NCBI GenBank assembly: GCA_905250025.1
Contig: CAJNOJ010000405.1
Coordinates: forward strand, 1 to 64,000
DNA: 64,000 nucleotides
From: Adineta ricciae
Taxonomy: Eukaryota > Rotifera > Eurotatoria > Adinetida > Adinetidae
Reading direction: 5' to 3'
The notes under the pieces are model-generated. The model was not told where the DNA came from and made no database searches. It saw nothing but the letters and a program-made list of their open reading frames with translations. Made by a program: the position numbers and the translations under genes. Within the stretch, counting starts at the first letter, position 1. Each line of letters begins with the position of its first letter. Below, one piece after another: positions 13,079 through 25,043 of this stretch.

Positions 13079-13407
13079 TTAATTGGCTGAGCGGAGTGCT
13101 CGGCGAATTCCAAGATAGCCATATACGCAGAGAATAGTCAGAAGAAGAGCGTGACTAAAGAACATGTGTACATCACCAGCACCGCTTAAGTTGTTTGCTT
13201 GTCTGATGGCATCTCGCCATTGCTCTACGAAACGGAAAGCAATAGACTAGTTTTTGAGAAGTGGAAATACCCAAGTAGCTTACTCGTGTACACGGCCAGT
13301 GCAATAGTTGTAGCGAAAAGACCCCAAATAGCAGCGATAATCAAGCAGCAAGCACACGCTGCAAGGCCACCTACTGGACCGAGTGCAGCGCCTATTGGAT
13401 TGACCAT
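13079..13407 (-). CDS. Small two-TM membrane protein, GPxGG/CxCC family (paralogue A)
   Basis: Two exons (13407-13284 and 13197-13079) flank an 86-bp intron and encode 80 residues. The N-terminal half contains GPVGGLAACACCLIIAAIWG and then LFATTIALAVYT, a membrane segment with three clustered Cys. The second exon adds NNLSGAGDVHMFF, a second hydrophobic segment (ALLLTILCVYGYLGI) and a basic end, RRALRSAN. The gene at 14669-15216 has the same order of motifs and splits the same codon position after the first membrane segment, so the two are paralogues. I do not recognise the family and cannot give a function. The acceptor at 13198 was chosen because it keeps the frame and the paralogous match. 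Confidence 0.65.
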
Positions 13408-14668
13408 GATTGAGTGTTTAGTTTACACGCACACACTCTCTAGTCTAGAACAAATCACAGATAGAATAAAAGGGTCAGGACTATCTCGTTATTTTCTTTT
13501 TTTACACAATCAAACGGATGGACATCCACACGTTTAGATAGACAAAAACGAAAAAGGGTAGAAGAGAGAGGAGAAGAAGAAAAAGAAAATGCACTAAAAA
13601 ATAAGTTTGTTTTCATGCAAGTTAACTATCGTTACGGGGAGAATGCTCCTACTCTCTCTCTCTCTCTCTCGCTTTTGCACATAGAAGTAGGCAATGCAGG
13701 TTTCTTTCTCATCATAACGATACATTTTTTTTTCGTTTTTTGTCAGGCATATCTATTGACTCAAGGTAATTTTTCATAGGACGTTATACTTTTGTGGATG
13801 CTTTCGAGAAAAACTAAAGAAGAGACAGGTTTTTTTTTCGCTGATGTGTCTATTCAAGCGTGTACACACATAACTGCAACCCCAGCAAGAAAAAACGACG
13901 GCAAGCAGCAATCGAATATGTACAATATTGAGACAAATTTTGAAGAAAGAAGAGAATATTGTGCGGAAACCATGCATGACAAAGTAAAACCTATGACGAA
14001 TGTTGGATGGTGTAGAGAGCAAAACGAGAGAAAGAAAAGCGAAATACACTCAAGATAAAGAAAAGATTTGCACTGAATATATATGTAAACTTTTTAATCT
14101 AATTGAATAGAAATGAGCTCTTCAAGGTCATTTTTAATGATGATTCGAGAGGAAGTGATATCTACTCTTCCTCGTCGATCAGAGCGAAAGTTTTCATACA
14201 CAATGAATGGCGTCCGAAATGATTTATTTGAATATTACTGGTGATGTATAGGGACAGGAAAAAAAAACAAAAATCACTTAAATAGAAAAGATGGAAATAC
14301 GAGGAAAAAAGTGAGAAAAAGAAAACATTGAATATCGCCACGTTTCTTGCAGGATAACACATGAATTTGAAAAAAAGATGGATTTTAGTTTGTCGTCGTC
14401 GTCATCGTCGCCGTCGTTGTTGTTATATTTTTTTTGCTGCTTTTATAAAGGGGAAAAGGTTTCAATGATGTATATCGCGCGCGTTCCGTGGTTTCTGTTA
14501 ATCATGAAAAGATAAAGAGAAAAAAAACGGACAAGAAGGAAAAATTCGTTGTGTTGCAAATGAAAGAAGTATGAACAAAAAAAAAGAAGTAAAGCCATTT
14601 TGTTGTGTTTTTTATATTAGAGAAATAATACCATTGATAGGAGAAAGACCAAGTCGTCGGTGATTGAT
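13408..14668. other. Intergenic spacer between the paralogues
   Basis: Contains a (CT)n microsatellite near 13651-13672 and several A/T homopolymers. No gene seen. Confidence 0.5.
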
Positions 14669-15216
14669 CTATGAGCGGCGCATGAACGTGAACAAGAACG
14701 AGCATACGAGCACTAATAGAAGAAGCATATGTGGAGCAAGAAGTTCTTCAGCACCACTGTTAGTACGGTTCTTGTAAGCACGATACCATCGACCTTGAAT
14801 AAATTAAAAGTTAGCTCTGACTGAAACAAAGGCATCAGCATTTTCTACACTGATACTTACTGATAAAGACAGTCAATGGAATAGCCGTAATGAATAAGCC
14901 CCAAACTCCGATGGTGTTAAGACAGCATAAACATCCAGTTAAACCACCAATAGGTCCGAGAATGGCTGCAAGAAGACCAGCGCCGCCAGGTGCACGTCCA
15001 GCTGGTACTACTGGTCGAACAGCTGGTCGGACGGCATATCGACTTGCTGGTCGGGCATATGCCGATCGATAGACTCCTCGTGATGCTGCAACATTAGGCA
15101 CATATGCTATAGGAAACAAATAAGTCAAAGAAGGGTTCGATTAGAACGAATGCAAAATATTTTTCTTAATACGCACGTGCTCTTGATCCTGAAAATCCGC
15201 CTGTCCGTTGAAACAT
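14669..15216 (-). CDS. Small two-TM membrane protein, GPxGG/CxCC family (paralogue B)
   Basis: Three exons (15216-15177, 15106-14861, 14793-14669) encode 136 residues. A 13-codon first exon begins MFQRTGGFSGSRA. Then comes an Ala/Arg/Pro-rich stretch with repeated RPAxR/RPAVRP units, which paralogue A lacks, and the shared core GPIGGLTGCLCCLNTIGVWG. A short extracellular or cytoplasmic loop, NRTNSGAEELLAPH, precedes the second hydrophobic segment (MLLLLVLVCSFLFTF), and the protein ends in MRRS. All three joints are canonical and phase 1. The arginine-rich linker may sit in the cytosol by the positive-inside rule; this is inference. Function unknown. Confidence 0.65.
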
Positions 15217-16083
15217 AGCCGCAGATTAGCAGGCGGTCTATCACTTTTCTACAAAAGGACAAAAGTTCATATAAATAGAATAGCTAAAGAACTCAATGAT
15301 TAAACTGATCGTCAATAACAAACAACAAACTGGACTCAAGAAACAAGAGAGAAAGAGAAAAAAAAAGAAAAAAAGAGAAATACAAAAAACCTTTTCTCTA
15401 TCGTAATATGTTACTGTAAGGATGTTTGAATTTTTTTTACTGTCTCTTTTTCCTTCATCGTCTTCCGAAACCTCTCTCTCTCATTACTACTCAATTGACT
15501 ACAAGCAATCGCTCTCTACCTATCATATACATCATTGGAAAAAATTACTTCAAGAGAGAAAAAGAAACGGCGACGACGACTTATACAATACCTCTCTTCA
15601 CTTAAAAAAACGAAAAAAAAGACAAGAAGAGGACGCGTCACACGTCAGCAAGCAGCACGATAGTAATGATTTCTGTTGACTGTAATGATACATATACAAA
15701 TAAAACCATGACTTGGACGTTTTCATATATATCAGGAGCAACGAAACAACATAGATGAGTAAAAAAAAGAAGTGTGCAGGCGTTGCATGCCCTACTATCT
15801 TCCTGTGTGCAACAAATTTGTGCAAGGTTAGTTAAGAAAAAAAGAGATATATGGAGAAGAAGGATGACGCGTGATAGCGTGGGCATACACATTACTGCTG
15901 TAACGCATGATCGACTTTTGTATTCGAAGTAAATGTTTGTGTTTATACGAATATGTACATAGGAAATAATTAAACAAAATGTTTAATTTCGATAAAAATT
16001 CTTTTATTTCAAAGAAAGAAGAGGCAATGAAAAGGGAAACTTGTTATATACGTATGATGTGTATATGTGTTTATTGTTTGAAT
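15217..16083. other. Intergenic spacer
   Basis: Low-complexity polypurine and polypyrimidine tracts; no gene seen. The minus-strand open frames at 15598-15892 are low-complexity and have no recognisable domain. Confidence 0.5.
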
Positions 16084-17412
16084 CTAGTTGCTTAATTGTG
16101 GCTGCTTCTGAGCTTTGATGGGTTTACCGGTCGTATTTTTGTTGGTATTACTACGACGTGTTGTGGTTGTTGCTGGTCGACGGGTAGTAACCGTTTTTCG
16201 ACGAGTTGTAACCGTGCGTTTTGTTACTGCTCGAGTTGCTTGTCGAACTTGTTGATTGGGATTTTGATTTTGATTTTGATTTTGGTTAGGTCTAACATTT
16301 GCATTGTTAGCAGTGTTGCTGTTGTTTCGTAAATTAGGGCCGATGTTAGCTGGGCCACTACCAGGAATGACACCACCAAAGTTAGCAGTATTTCCTAATC
16401 GATGAGAAGAATATTCAATAGTAATCCTAAAGAAAAGTTCTTCATTACCGTTGGCATTATTTGGACGTGCAGCATTAGTATTATTTGGGCGTGCACCGTT
16501 CGCTGCATTTGAACCTAACGAAAAAGAAGAATTGAGATTCATATTATATCGATGGCAACGGTTAATAGTAATTTACCTGCACCACCGTTGTTTGTGCCAG
16601 CACCGGCATTCGATGGAACTGCTAAAACATATAAACACAAGAATTGAAAGAGTGCTAAAGAAAGTTGTTCACTCACGAGTTGTTGAACCAACATTTCCTA
16701 TTTCATGTAAAATAAATCAAAACACGATAGAAACTTTTTTCAAAAGAAAGGTATCCTGTCTGACTAACCTGGGTTATTTGTATTTCCAGTTGGTACATTT
16801 CCACCATTGACACTTGCTATACACAACATTACAGCTAATTATTTCCGAATAACGAAAATCATGATCACTACTTACGAGTTGTTGTTATTAAATTACCACC
16901 TGCATCTAACAAAAATGAACAGAAGAATGATCGATATGAATCGACATCAAGAGACACTTACTATTGGTATTATTCAAAGGTGAATTAACAAGATTGGGAC
17001 AGCATGCATAGCAAGAAAAGACTGAGAGTGCGTCAGCTACTCGTTCAGCCATAGAATCGTATACTTGACACATAGATGATGATGATGCAGGCATGCATCG
17101 TGGACATATTTGTTTCAAGCATATAACCATTTCGGAATTACATTGTTGACGTGTAAACAGGCACGAACTGAAACACATGCGATGAAGGCAAACACATTCT
17201 TTATACTGTTGTGAGTAGCATCGAAGTGCGGCGAATGAACGGCCATGTCGTTCCCAGAAGGCGCATGTTCCACTAGCACATGAATTTTTGCTTCGAACCG
17301 AACGCAAATATGCGTACGCAGATTGAGGTTTTCGTGCTTTACTTGTTTGTGCTGGAGCGCAGTTAACCACGGCAATGAACAGAGCCAAGCAAATAACTAG
17401 ACTAACGTGCAT
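16084..17412 (-). CDS. Secreted Cys-rich protein with PLA2-like core and Asn/Thr-rich tail
   Basis: Seven exons (17412-16962, 16905-16876, 16816-16769, 16697-16677, 16621-16577, 16514-16449, 16394-16084) encode 323 residues. I start at the Met that opens a signal peptide, MHVSLVICLALFIAVVNCA, rather than 12 codons upstream. Exon 1 holds about 18 Cys. The segment CVCLHRMCFSSC followed by QQCNSEMVICLKQIC resembles the CCxxHDxCYxxC helix of phospholipase A2, closest to group XII. The calcium-binding Asp after the active-site His is Arg here, so catalysis is doubtful. Exons 2-6 are only 21-66 bp, all phase 1, and encode a Gly/Asn-rich linker with repeats such as ARPNNTNA. The last exon has NQNQNQ repeats and a basic Thr/Arg-rich end (TTRRPATTTTRRS). 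It could be a cuticle, mucus or matrix protein; the PLA2 link is by eye. Confidence 0.62.
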
Positions 17413-18608
17413 GTTTTCCGAGTCTCTCGAAAGTACTACAATAAACACTGATCAAATACAATATGTCGAATAGTTGTGGTCACACGCTTGGTTTATATGC
17501 TGATCGTTCGTCTCTCTCTCTTTCCCGATCTTATTGGGATTAATTCTGTACGTGAGAAAGCGCCGTTTTCAGAAGAACTTTCTTGGGCGTAAGAACAAGT
17601 ATTTGGTGAAGTCATACCTTTGACTTTTCGATAGTCTATTCGAGAAAGAATGTTTATCCCACACAATTTAAAGTGTTCAACAAATAATATGTGACATTTA
17701 ACATTTAAAGACCTTCGTAGTTTTAAACTTTTTCACATTTGCGTCTCAGTTCACTTAGAAGAACATAACGTACGTGATCGAAACGTGTTTTTCAGTAAAA
17801 AGGTTAACAATCAAATGTTTGCATTCTTATGACTGCTCTACAATACTAAGAATGAAAAAAACAAGAACGGAGGCGAACATCTAAGTCAAAAGCAAAGAAC
17901 AAGTACGACAAGTCTCATCTATTAGAAAGTTCGAAGACGTCGGTCATACGATTTTGTTTCGATCACATTCACCTCGAGTAAAAAAGAACCGTTTTGATGT
18001 GCATAAGCTCCTATCTGAAGAACTAATTCCTTTCAACTATCAAAATAAACTTTCAGTGCCATACGTCATCACTTGCGTGCCGTCTAACGTAAATCAACAA
18101 AACATTTTCCAAAAGACATCAGAATAACTAATCACCATTCATTTTTGCATTTCTCGTGAATTAATCATAGACTACGAATGGTTATGAATCGCTGATTCTC
18201 ATCTTTCGATAAATCCTAATTGTTCTATCATATAGTTAATTTAGTCGAACTAAAGACTTTACACGTGATAAAGTAGCCCAATATGTATTAGCAGCAGTTT
18301 TGTATGTTTTGTTTTATTGGCAACGAGTGTATATAGGAGAATATATTCGAAGACGTTGCAACTGTTTCAATCGTCGTTAAAATTTAATTGACATTAAGAT
18401 ATAGTGCACTTACGACATAGAGCACAATCAGATGGAATGTCAAATAAATATTTCTGTGCTTTTATCAATCGATAGAAAATCATTACCGAAATTGATTATT
18501 TATTTTTGCTGACGTCTTACAAATCTGAGTATTTATTGCCGACTGCTCAGTAGGATACGTTTATATTCGCCTCCGTACTCAATATTGAACACTTTTCTAG
18601 CCATCATC
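17413..18608. other. Divergent intergenic region
   Basis: Lies between two genes transcribed away from each other (secreted Cys-rich protein leftwards, neuropeptide-like gene rightwards), so it must hold both promoters. No open frame worth calling. Confidence 0.5.
17488..17500 (-). promoter_or_regulatory. Candidate TATA box of the secreted Cys-rich gene
   Basis: The minus strand reads GCATATAAACC about 80 bp upstream of the chosen ATG. Position fits a core promoter; no other element was identified. Confidence 0.35.
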
Positions 18609-18986
18609 ATGCGTTACCTTCAACAAATAGTCATCGTTGCCGTACTTATGCAAGTAAGTCAAATATCAACTTGTAATCTTTGTCGATAGCTCGGATTTTA
18701 CTCTCATTGCATTTAGTTACTGGTATCAACTTGGGCGCGAACTCGATTCGTACGTGAACCATCATTAGTAGCATCTTCCCTGTGGAACGAAATTGAAGAA
18801 ATCGATAACAACGAAAGCGGCAGTGATCATGGTGTAGTTGATAGATCCACTTTTTGGCCCTCGAAAGCGAAAAAAGCATATCATTACGGTATGGAAGAAA
18901 GACGGAAGAAATATCTCGGCGAGCCCGTCAATTTCCAAGGTGGACACAGTCTTCAAGGTCTTTGGGCAATGCCTGGACGACGTTAA
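18609..18986 (+). CDS. Candidate amidated neuropeptide precursor
   Basis: Two exons (18609-18653 and 18717-18986, 63-bp intron, phase 0) encode 104 residues. The start MRYLQQIVIVAVLMQ continues as LLVSTWA, a typical signal peptide split by the intron. A Ser/Asp/Glu-rich spacer follows, then a dibasic cluster, MEERRKK. The C terminus is SLQGLWAMPGRR and then stop. Gly followed by two Arg is the classical signal for prohormone cleavage and C-terminal amidation, so the mature product would be a peptide of about 22 residues ending in LWAMP-amide. The precursor size and layout fit a neuropeptide or peptide hormone. I do not recognise the peptide family. A poly(A) signal, AATAAAA, lies near 19049. 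Confidence 0.6.
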
Positions 18987-19297
18987 ACTAGAAGACGCTT
19001 CATAATAAACAGATTCTGTGCCCCTACATATACACTTATATAATATTCAATAAAAATCCTAAAATATGATCTCATACTTTCTTAACTGTACGTAGAACTG
19101 GCTTGATCGTTCTCACGACGAGACACTAACGTGGATAGTAACGCTTGCTATTCATAGGTATTTCATGCTGTACCAATCACAATCTTCCAGATGATTTTTC
19201 AACAGAACTTTGCCATATTTCGTGATACAAGATAAAACTATCAGTGTAGGTTGTCGTTAAGAATAATCTCATTTGATCTTTCTCTTCTGCTGGTAAG
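18987..19297. other. Short intergenic region
   Basis: Contains the AATAAA-type signal of the preceding gene and the upstream region of DPAGT1. Nothing else seen. Confidence 0.5.
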
Positions 19298-20932
19298 ATG
19301 AAGCGGACAACAATGTCTTCGCCAGTCATAGATCGTTTTGATCTATTCACGATCGTGTTTAATATCATTATTTCGATTATTGGTGGTATCGTGGTTAACC
19401 GATTAATACCAATGTTGAAGGAGAAATTCATCAAAGCACAATTATGGGGTTATGATTTGAATAAACGAAATTCCAAAGAGATCAAAGTGTAAGACTGTTC
19501 TTCAAACAAATGGAAATTTTATTGTTTATCTTTAAGGGCTGAATCTCAAGGTGTGATTGTAGCCGGTATCTTTCTCGTATTGATGTTTATCATGATTGCT
19601 ATCGTTTTCTCTGAACATCTACATCCTGAAAGTGATTTTCCAAACCATAAAGTAACGTATCAATAATTATCCCAGATGAAAAGCTCATTGGTTTCTTTGT
19701 TTAGTTCGTGGAATATTTAGCTGCCCTACTCTCCATTTGCTGCATGGTTTTACTCGGTTTTGCTGACGACGTCATTGACATACGTTGGAATGTGAAATTA
19801 TGGTTACCAATGATTGCTTCTCTGCCGCTTCTACTCGTTTATTTTGCTAACTATCACTCAACAACGATTATTTTGCCCAAACCAGTAAGACCATATTTCG
19901 GTCAACAATGGAATCTTGGTAAATGAGAAACATCTCTATGAAACGATCAATGTACCTATCTTTACTAATATAGGTATTCTATATTATGTTTACATGAGCA
20001 TGGTTGCAATATTTTGCACGCATGCAATCAACATCCTAGCCGGTGTGAATGGACTCGAAGTTGGCCAATCTGTTATCATAGCGGGTTCAGTATTGATTTT
20101 TAACCTGATTGAATTACAAGGTACAACTATTGATTAGATGTAAAGCAGAAAGAGAGACAAACTATTTCGTATTAGGTATATGTGCCGAAGAGCATCTCTT
20201 TTCGTTGTACTTCATGATTCCGTTAATTGCTTGTTCAATACCACTTCTCATTCGAAATTGGTTCGTCCACTTCCGTTGTCCTCTTCTTCTATAGTATTCT
20301 TATTGTATGTTGTTAGGTGTCCAGCCGAAGTGTTTGTGGGTGATACATACTGTTATTTCGCTGGAATGACATTCGCTGTCATCGGAATTCTTGGTCATTT
20401 TAGCAAGACTATGTTACTCTTTTTCATCCCACAAATTATCAACTTTCTTCTGTCCGTACCGCAACTATTCAAATTCATTCCATGTCCTCGGCACCGATTA
20501 CCAAAGTATGATGTCAAGTCTTGATTTGCATGTTCTATTTCATACGTGTTTACGGTTCTAGATTAGATCCTGCGTTAAACAAACTGAATCCATCTGATGT
20601 CGAGTTCAAAAAGAAAGACTTGAAACCACTTGGCTGGTTGATGCTACGATTCTTTTCTTTAACCAAGTTCATTCGGTATCGTGAATATCAGAATAATGAT
20701 AATGAAACCATGATCAACACCACGAACTTTACCATTATTAACTCGGTTCTTTGTTGGTTCGGACCATTGCATGAAGAGAAACTCAGTCGAATCTTAATGC
20801 TAATACAGGTGAGAACAAAAGCTCTTTCAAGATCATTTGTAACAATCATTTGTCTACTTTCAGCTTGTTTTCGGCAGTTTGCTAACATTCTTTGTTCGTT
20901 ACTATTTGGTGAGATTTTTTTATGATTCCTAA
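19298..20932 (+). CDS. DPAGT1: UDP-GlcNAc:dolichyl-phosphate GlcNAc-1-phosphotransferase
   Basis: Eight exons (19298-19488, 19537-19651, 19705-19918, 19974-20120, 20176-20260, 20317-20505, 20562-20808, 20864-20932) encode 418 residues, close to the usual 400-410. The enzyme makes GlcNAc-PP-dolichol, the first step of N-glycan assembly in the ER membrane. Diagnostic motifs are present: ESQGVIVAG, the metal-site motif [57 protein letters not shown] and [13 protein letters not shown] with PCPRHRLPK. About ten hydrophobic segments are spread along the chain, as in the polyprenyl-phosphate transferase family. All introns are 48-56 bp. It is encoded opposite to the zinc-finger gene at 21013, tail to tail, with only 80 bp between their stop codons. 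Confidence 0.95.
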
Positions 20933-21012
20933 AGTACCATGATTTCTTATGGCTTCAACTGACAAATATAAACATTCGATTATCTATTATCTTCGAATGA
21001 TTTTATTTTGTT

Positions 21013-21816
21013 TCAAGAATGAAGAGAAACTCGGTCTTTTGATCTTCGACAATAGTGTATACAATTAGGAATGTACGGTTTCGTGCACCAAGGACAATAG
21101 GCTAAACCAATGGTTGGAAGTTCTTTTTCTAATGTTAACAGAGTGAATGCTTGGGAGGAAAGTTTTTCCTTCGGTAAATCTTGATTGATGTGAGGCTTGG
21201 AATTAGCGGGAATGGTTTTCGATAGTGTTGAGACAGGTCGATTCGAACCGAACTTAATTCGTCGATCGAGTTTACATCGAGCGAGAAGAACGGCGTCAGA
21301 CGGCGGTTGTTGGATTTGGTTGATTTTTCGTGCGCAAAATGCGATGTGACGATCGTACGCTTTTTCACAAAAAGTTCGTTTACATGTGGGACAACCTATG
21401 AGAATCTTCAAGTAATTCAATTCGTTCTAGAACAAAATTTCTATTTACGTACAGAAATTATCGATTACAGGTGGAACGAGTGTGTTGGAATGGCGGTCAC
21501 GTTTTGTACTACGTGTTTGAGATGGTCGGACGGTGATATCGTTTGTTTTAGTAGTATTGCTAGACGATATTTTGCATACAGGTATAATTTGATCACCAGC
21601 TTTCACTGAACGATATCGTGTCATATCAAATATTTGAATATTTCGTTGTTTTGCCAAGTTCTTCGGACAAACATTTGGATGTTTCTTGTAAACTTCGGGA
21701 CGCATGCGTCTCAAACATGCTGAGCATTGTATTAATTCTTGTACAAAATTCTCACTTCCATCGCCATCGTCATCCATCGAGTCGACAATCTTCTGCGTTC
21801 TGTTGAATGCGTTCAT
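21013..21816 (-). CDS. ZC2HC1-type C2HC zinc-finger protein
   Basis: Two exons (21816-21469 and 21426-21013) separated by a short 42-bp intron, phase 0, encode 253 residues. Starting at the upstream Met at 21927 would give 290. Two C2HC fingers match the ZC2HC1A/B/C pattern: CSACLRRMRPEVYKKHPNVC in exon 1 and GCPTCKRTFCEKAYDRHIAF just after the splice. A third Cys cluster, CPWCTKPYIPNC, lies near the C terminus. Proteins of this group are poorly characterised; some are linked to cilia and sperm. The donor at 21468 was chosen because it is the only one near the joint that keeps the frame and leaves an intron long enough to splice. Confidence 0.75.
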
Positions 21817-21927
21817 ACTGTATTTTGTTGCACAATATATATGTACATACTGTTCGTTAACATGGAGATATTTATCGAGGCAAGTTGATAAATGCAGATA
21901 GTTTCTGTGTACCTTTCGTTCTTTCAA

Positions 21928-22673
21928 TCTGTCATGTCTGCCTCAAGTATTCAACCGTATATATATATATATATTCGTACACTTGAGTCATGTAAACAAT
22001 CTTGAACAAAGAATACCTAGAAGATTTGTTCACCTTTAATCGATTCAAATTCGTTGGCGCATAGAAATCTGAAAGTAATATGATGAGATGTCAAAATGAA
22101 TTCATCCGTTTGTCTACACAAATCTAGAAAGCACTTGAACAACTCATCGTGTTATCTGAAGAAGTTGAAGAATACGGCAATCAAGCTTTCAACAAAGTTC
22201 AGGCATGAGCGCAATCACGCCGATCGTCGGATATCTAAATTCATTTTTCGTCCACATTAGTCATTTTTCTATAGTGACTAGTCTGAGCACATTGAATAGG
22301 CAAAACTAATGCTATTTAGCAGCACGTACATCTGCTCGACACTACTCAGTCGTCAAAGCATATTCAGTGCGATCACAGTAAGTGCGTGCGTAAGACATCT
22401 GTTTATATTCGCAGGAGAACTTAAATATGAACGTGCGCTCTTTGATGTTGTACTGCACTTCAATCGTCATGAAACTTGAGTAGTCTCTGTGTGTAATTGT
22501 TTCCTTGTTCAATAGAGGTCGCTGAAGAAAGATCATACGATAGTTTCCATTGGTGTATTGCATTCTATTGCTTTGTGTCTGTATTTTGACCCGGCCGGTC
22601 AATCAATCAGTCGACCGTCGTGAAACGAGGATAACTTCACATTGTTGTATTGTATGTTGTAGATTCATTACAA
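21928..22673. other. Divergent promoter region of the zinc-finger gene and WEE1
   Basis: The zinc-finger gene is read leftwards and WEE1 rightwards from here. It holds a (TA)n run near 21960-21973. No further gene seen. Confidence 0.45.
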
Positions 22674-24514
22674 ATGCCATTTCTTCCAAGTCCAATACCT
22701 GCACCTATCTTCGATTCTGATGAGTCCGACACAGGCAGCCAACAGTCAAATGACAGTGGCAGTTATTTATCGTCGCAATTCACTCAACACACTCGACTAT
22801 CATTCTCCCCAAAATTCATTCTCAATAATCAACGTTTATCCTTGCATCTCGATGATTCATTAAATAGTCAAGACGAGTCCATTAATCTCGAATCAACGTT
22901 GTCGGACTTTCCTCTTTCGACAAATAAGAAACGTAAACGAAGCTATGACAAGTCCAACGATATTCCACTTCAAACACCAAATCAATCGCCATATACTCGC
23001 CGCAAAAATCTCGACTATGTTCAAGAAACGACATTTCAATCACCAAAAATTCAACGTCGCAGCCGTCACAACGATGAATCTCTTCATCAACCAACAGCAA
23101 CCATTCCTGATCTTATTAATATGAATCCATTTGCTAAACATCGCTATAACACTCGTCTAGTTGCTAAACGTCAATCGCTCCTTTCATTGTCAATTCAACG
23201 CTTCGAACAAGAATTTCACCATGAATCATTTCTTGGTTACGGAGAATTTTCACACGTTTATCTATGCACAAATCGACTCGACGGCTTAAACTACGCGATT
23301 AAATCATCGAAACAGCCAATTCTTGGTACCAGTTACGAACAATTGGCTTGGCGAGAAATTTGTGCTTACGCCATGTTGACAACTCATGAAAACTTAGTTC
23401 GGTATTATTCGGCATGGATTGAATTAGACGGGAGATTCTTTGTTCAATTAGAATACTGCAATGGTGGTTCTCTGGAAGATGTTATCGAAAAACATCAACA
23501 AACCAAAAGCAATTTTAACGAATCACAACTGAAGATCATACTCCATCAAATTAGCGATGTCCTGACATTTATTCATAGCAAAGATTTAGCACATCTGGAT
23601 ATCAAACCGGCAAATATTATGATATGTCAGTATTCGGAGGATGACATACGCTATAAACTGACCGATTTGGGACATGTGAGTCAAATCAGTTCGCATTTAA
23701 CAGATGAAGATGGTGATAGTCGATATTTGGCACTGGAAATTCTTCAAAAATCTCGTACGAAAAAGATCCAACTGGATAAATGTGACATATTCTCACTAGG
23801 TTTAACCTTATATGTCTGTGCGACGAATGTAAATTTACCACGACAAGGAAATGAGTGGCAACAAGTTCGTTTGAATATTTCGCAATATTTACACCGAATC
23901 AATTACTGTTCGAAACAATTTAATGATCTCTTATTCGATCGCATGTGTAACATTGATCCGAATCAACGTCCATCAGCATACGAAGTAAGAAAATAATTAA
24001 ATTTCTAATTATTTCTGACAACCACTCTATCACTGTTGCTTCTTTAGTTGTTACTCGATTCGACAGTTCATCCACCGGAGCCTACAGGTCGTGAAACTCT
24101 TCGGTATGTTTGAAGTCATACGAGAAAAAAATGAAGAGTACTGTCATTGTTCGTTTTAGGCATAGTTTAAAACAAGAACGCGAGAAAAATATCGTATTAA
24201 ATAGAAAGTTACTTGACCATTACCTTTTAACAAATGCAATCGATTTACAAATTTTACCGACAGATTTTAATAATAGTAATTTTCCATCTCAACAAGCTTT
24301 TCTTTCTCCAAATCAATCGCTTCTTGTTCCGCAACAACAAAATATGTCGACTCCGAATGACCATTCGCGCGTCTTAATCATCCATTCACCCAAAACCCCG
24401 ATTTGCTGTGCGAATCTCAATCAAACCACCACATCGCCCAGTTCACTTGCTTTGAAACAACAACTTAAACTAGCCGGTTCGAATATACATCGTCATTATT
24501 CCAGTATTATTTAA
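22674..24514 (+). CDS. WEE1: WEE1-type CDK-inhibitory kinase
   Basis: Three exons (22674-23984, 24048-24103, 24160-24514) encode 573 residues. I start at the ATG in front of PFLPSPIPAPIFDSDESD, which lies just inside the open frame. Residues 1-175 are Ser/Asp-rich and probably regulatory. The kinase domain has a Gly loop GYGEFSHVY (about 187), the ATP-binding Lys in YAIKSSKQP (210), the catalytic loop HLDIKPANIM (Asp 309) and DLGHV in place of DFG (331), the WEE1 hallmark, then DEDGDSRYLALEIL. The C-terminal LKQEREKNIVLN matches the conserved WEE1 tail. WEE1 phosphorylates the inhibitory Tyr of CDK1 and delays mitosis. Exons 2-3 are the start of the duplicated block. Confidence 0.92.
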
Positions 24515-25043
24515 AGAAAAATCCAGTTTAGCCATAAAACTTCCAAACAAAAAAAAAAGTACGAATGCTCGTTGAAATAGTAAAAGAGTTCTACCTAGAG
24601 TCATTTTTCCTGTAAATATTTGATTTATTCAAAAATCATTGAGTAAATATCTTTGATACTATTGTATTTTTCTATTTTCTTGTTTTTCATTGTGTAGGTT
24701 AAAACATATCTATTCGATATTTTTCTACTCTCGCCATTCCTAGTCGCGATTGTTAGTAGATATATGTTCATGTATGAGGATGTTCAGTTTTGTATTTTTC
24801 TCGCATTTCCTTCTTTCCAAAAGTTAAGATATGATAGTAATAATGATAATATAAAGCAAAATAACTACTATGATTGTGTTTTTTTTTAATTTTGAAAAAG
24901 TGTAGACGGTAAAACTGTAAATGGAAATGTCAATTATGTTGTTTTTTCTTCATATCGCGGTATAATTCATTATCTTTTACTAATTTGAGTCTAGTGAAAT
25001 CGAATGATACTTCTTATTTCTAGATCAACGAACAAATACGAAA
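24515..25043. other. WEE1-AGPAT spacer
   Basis: AT-rich. A possible acceptor, TTTCTAG, just before 25024 suggests that AGPAT has a non-coding first exon somewhere here. Confidence 0.45.
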
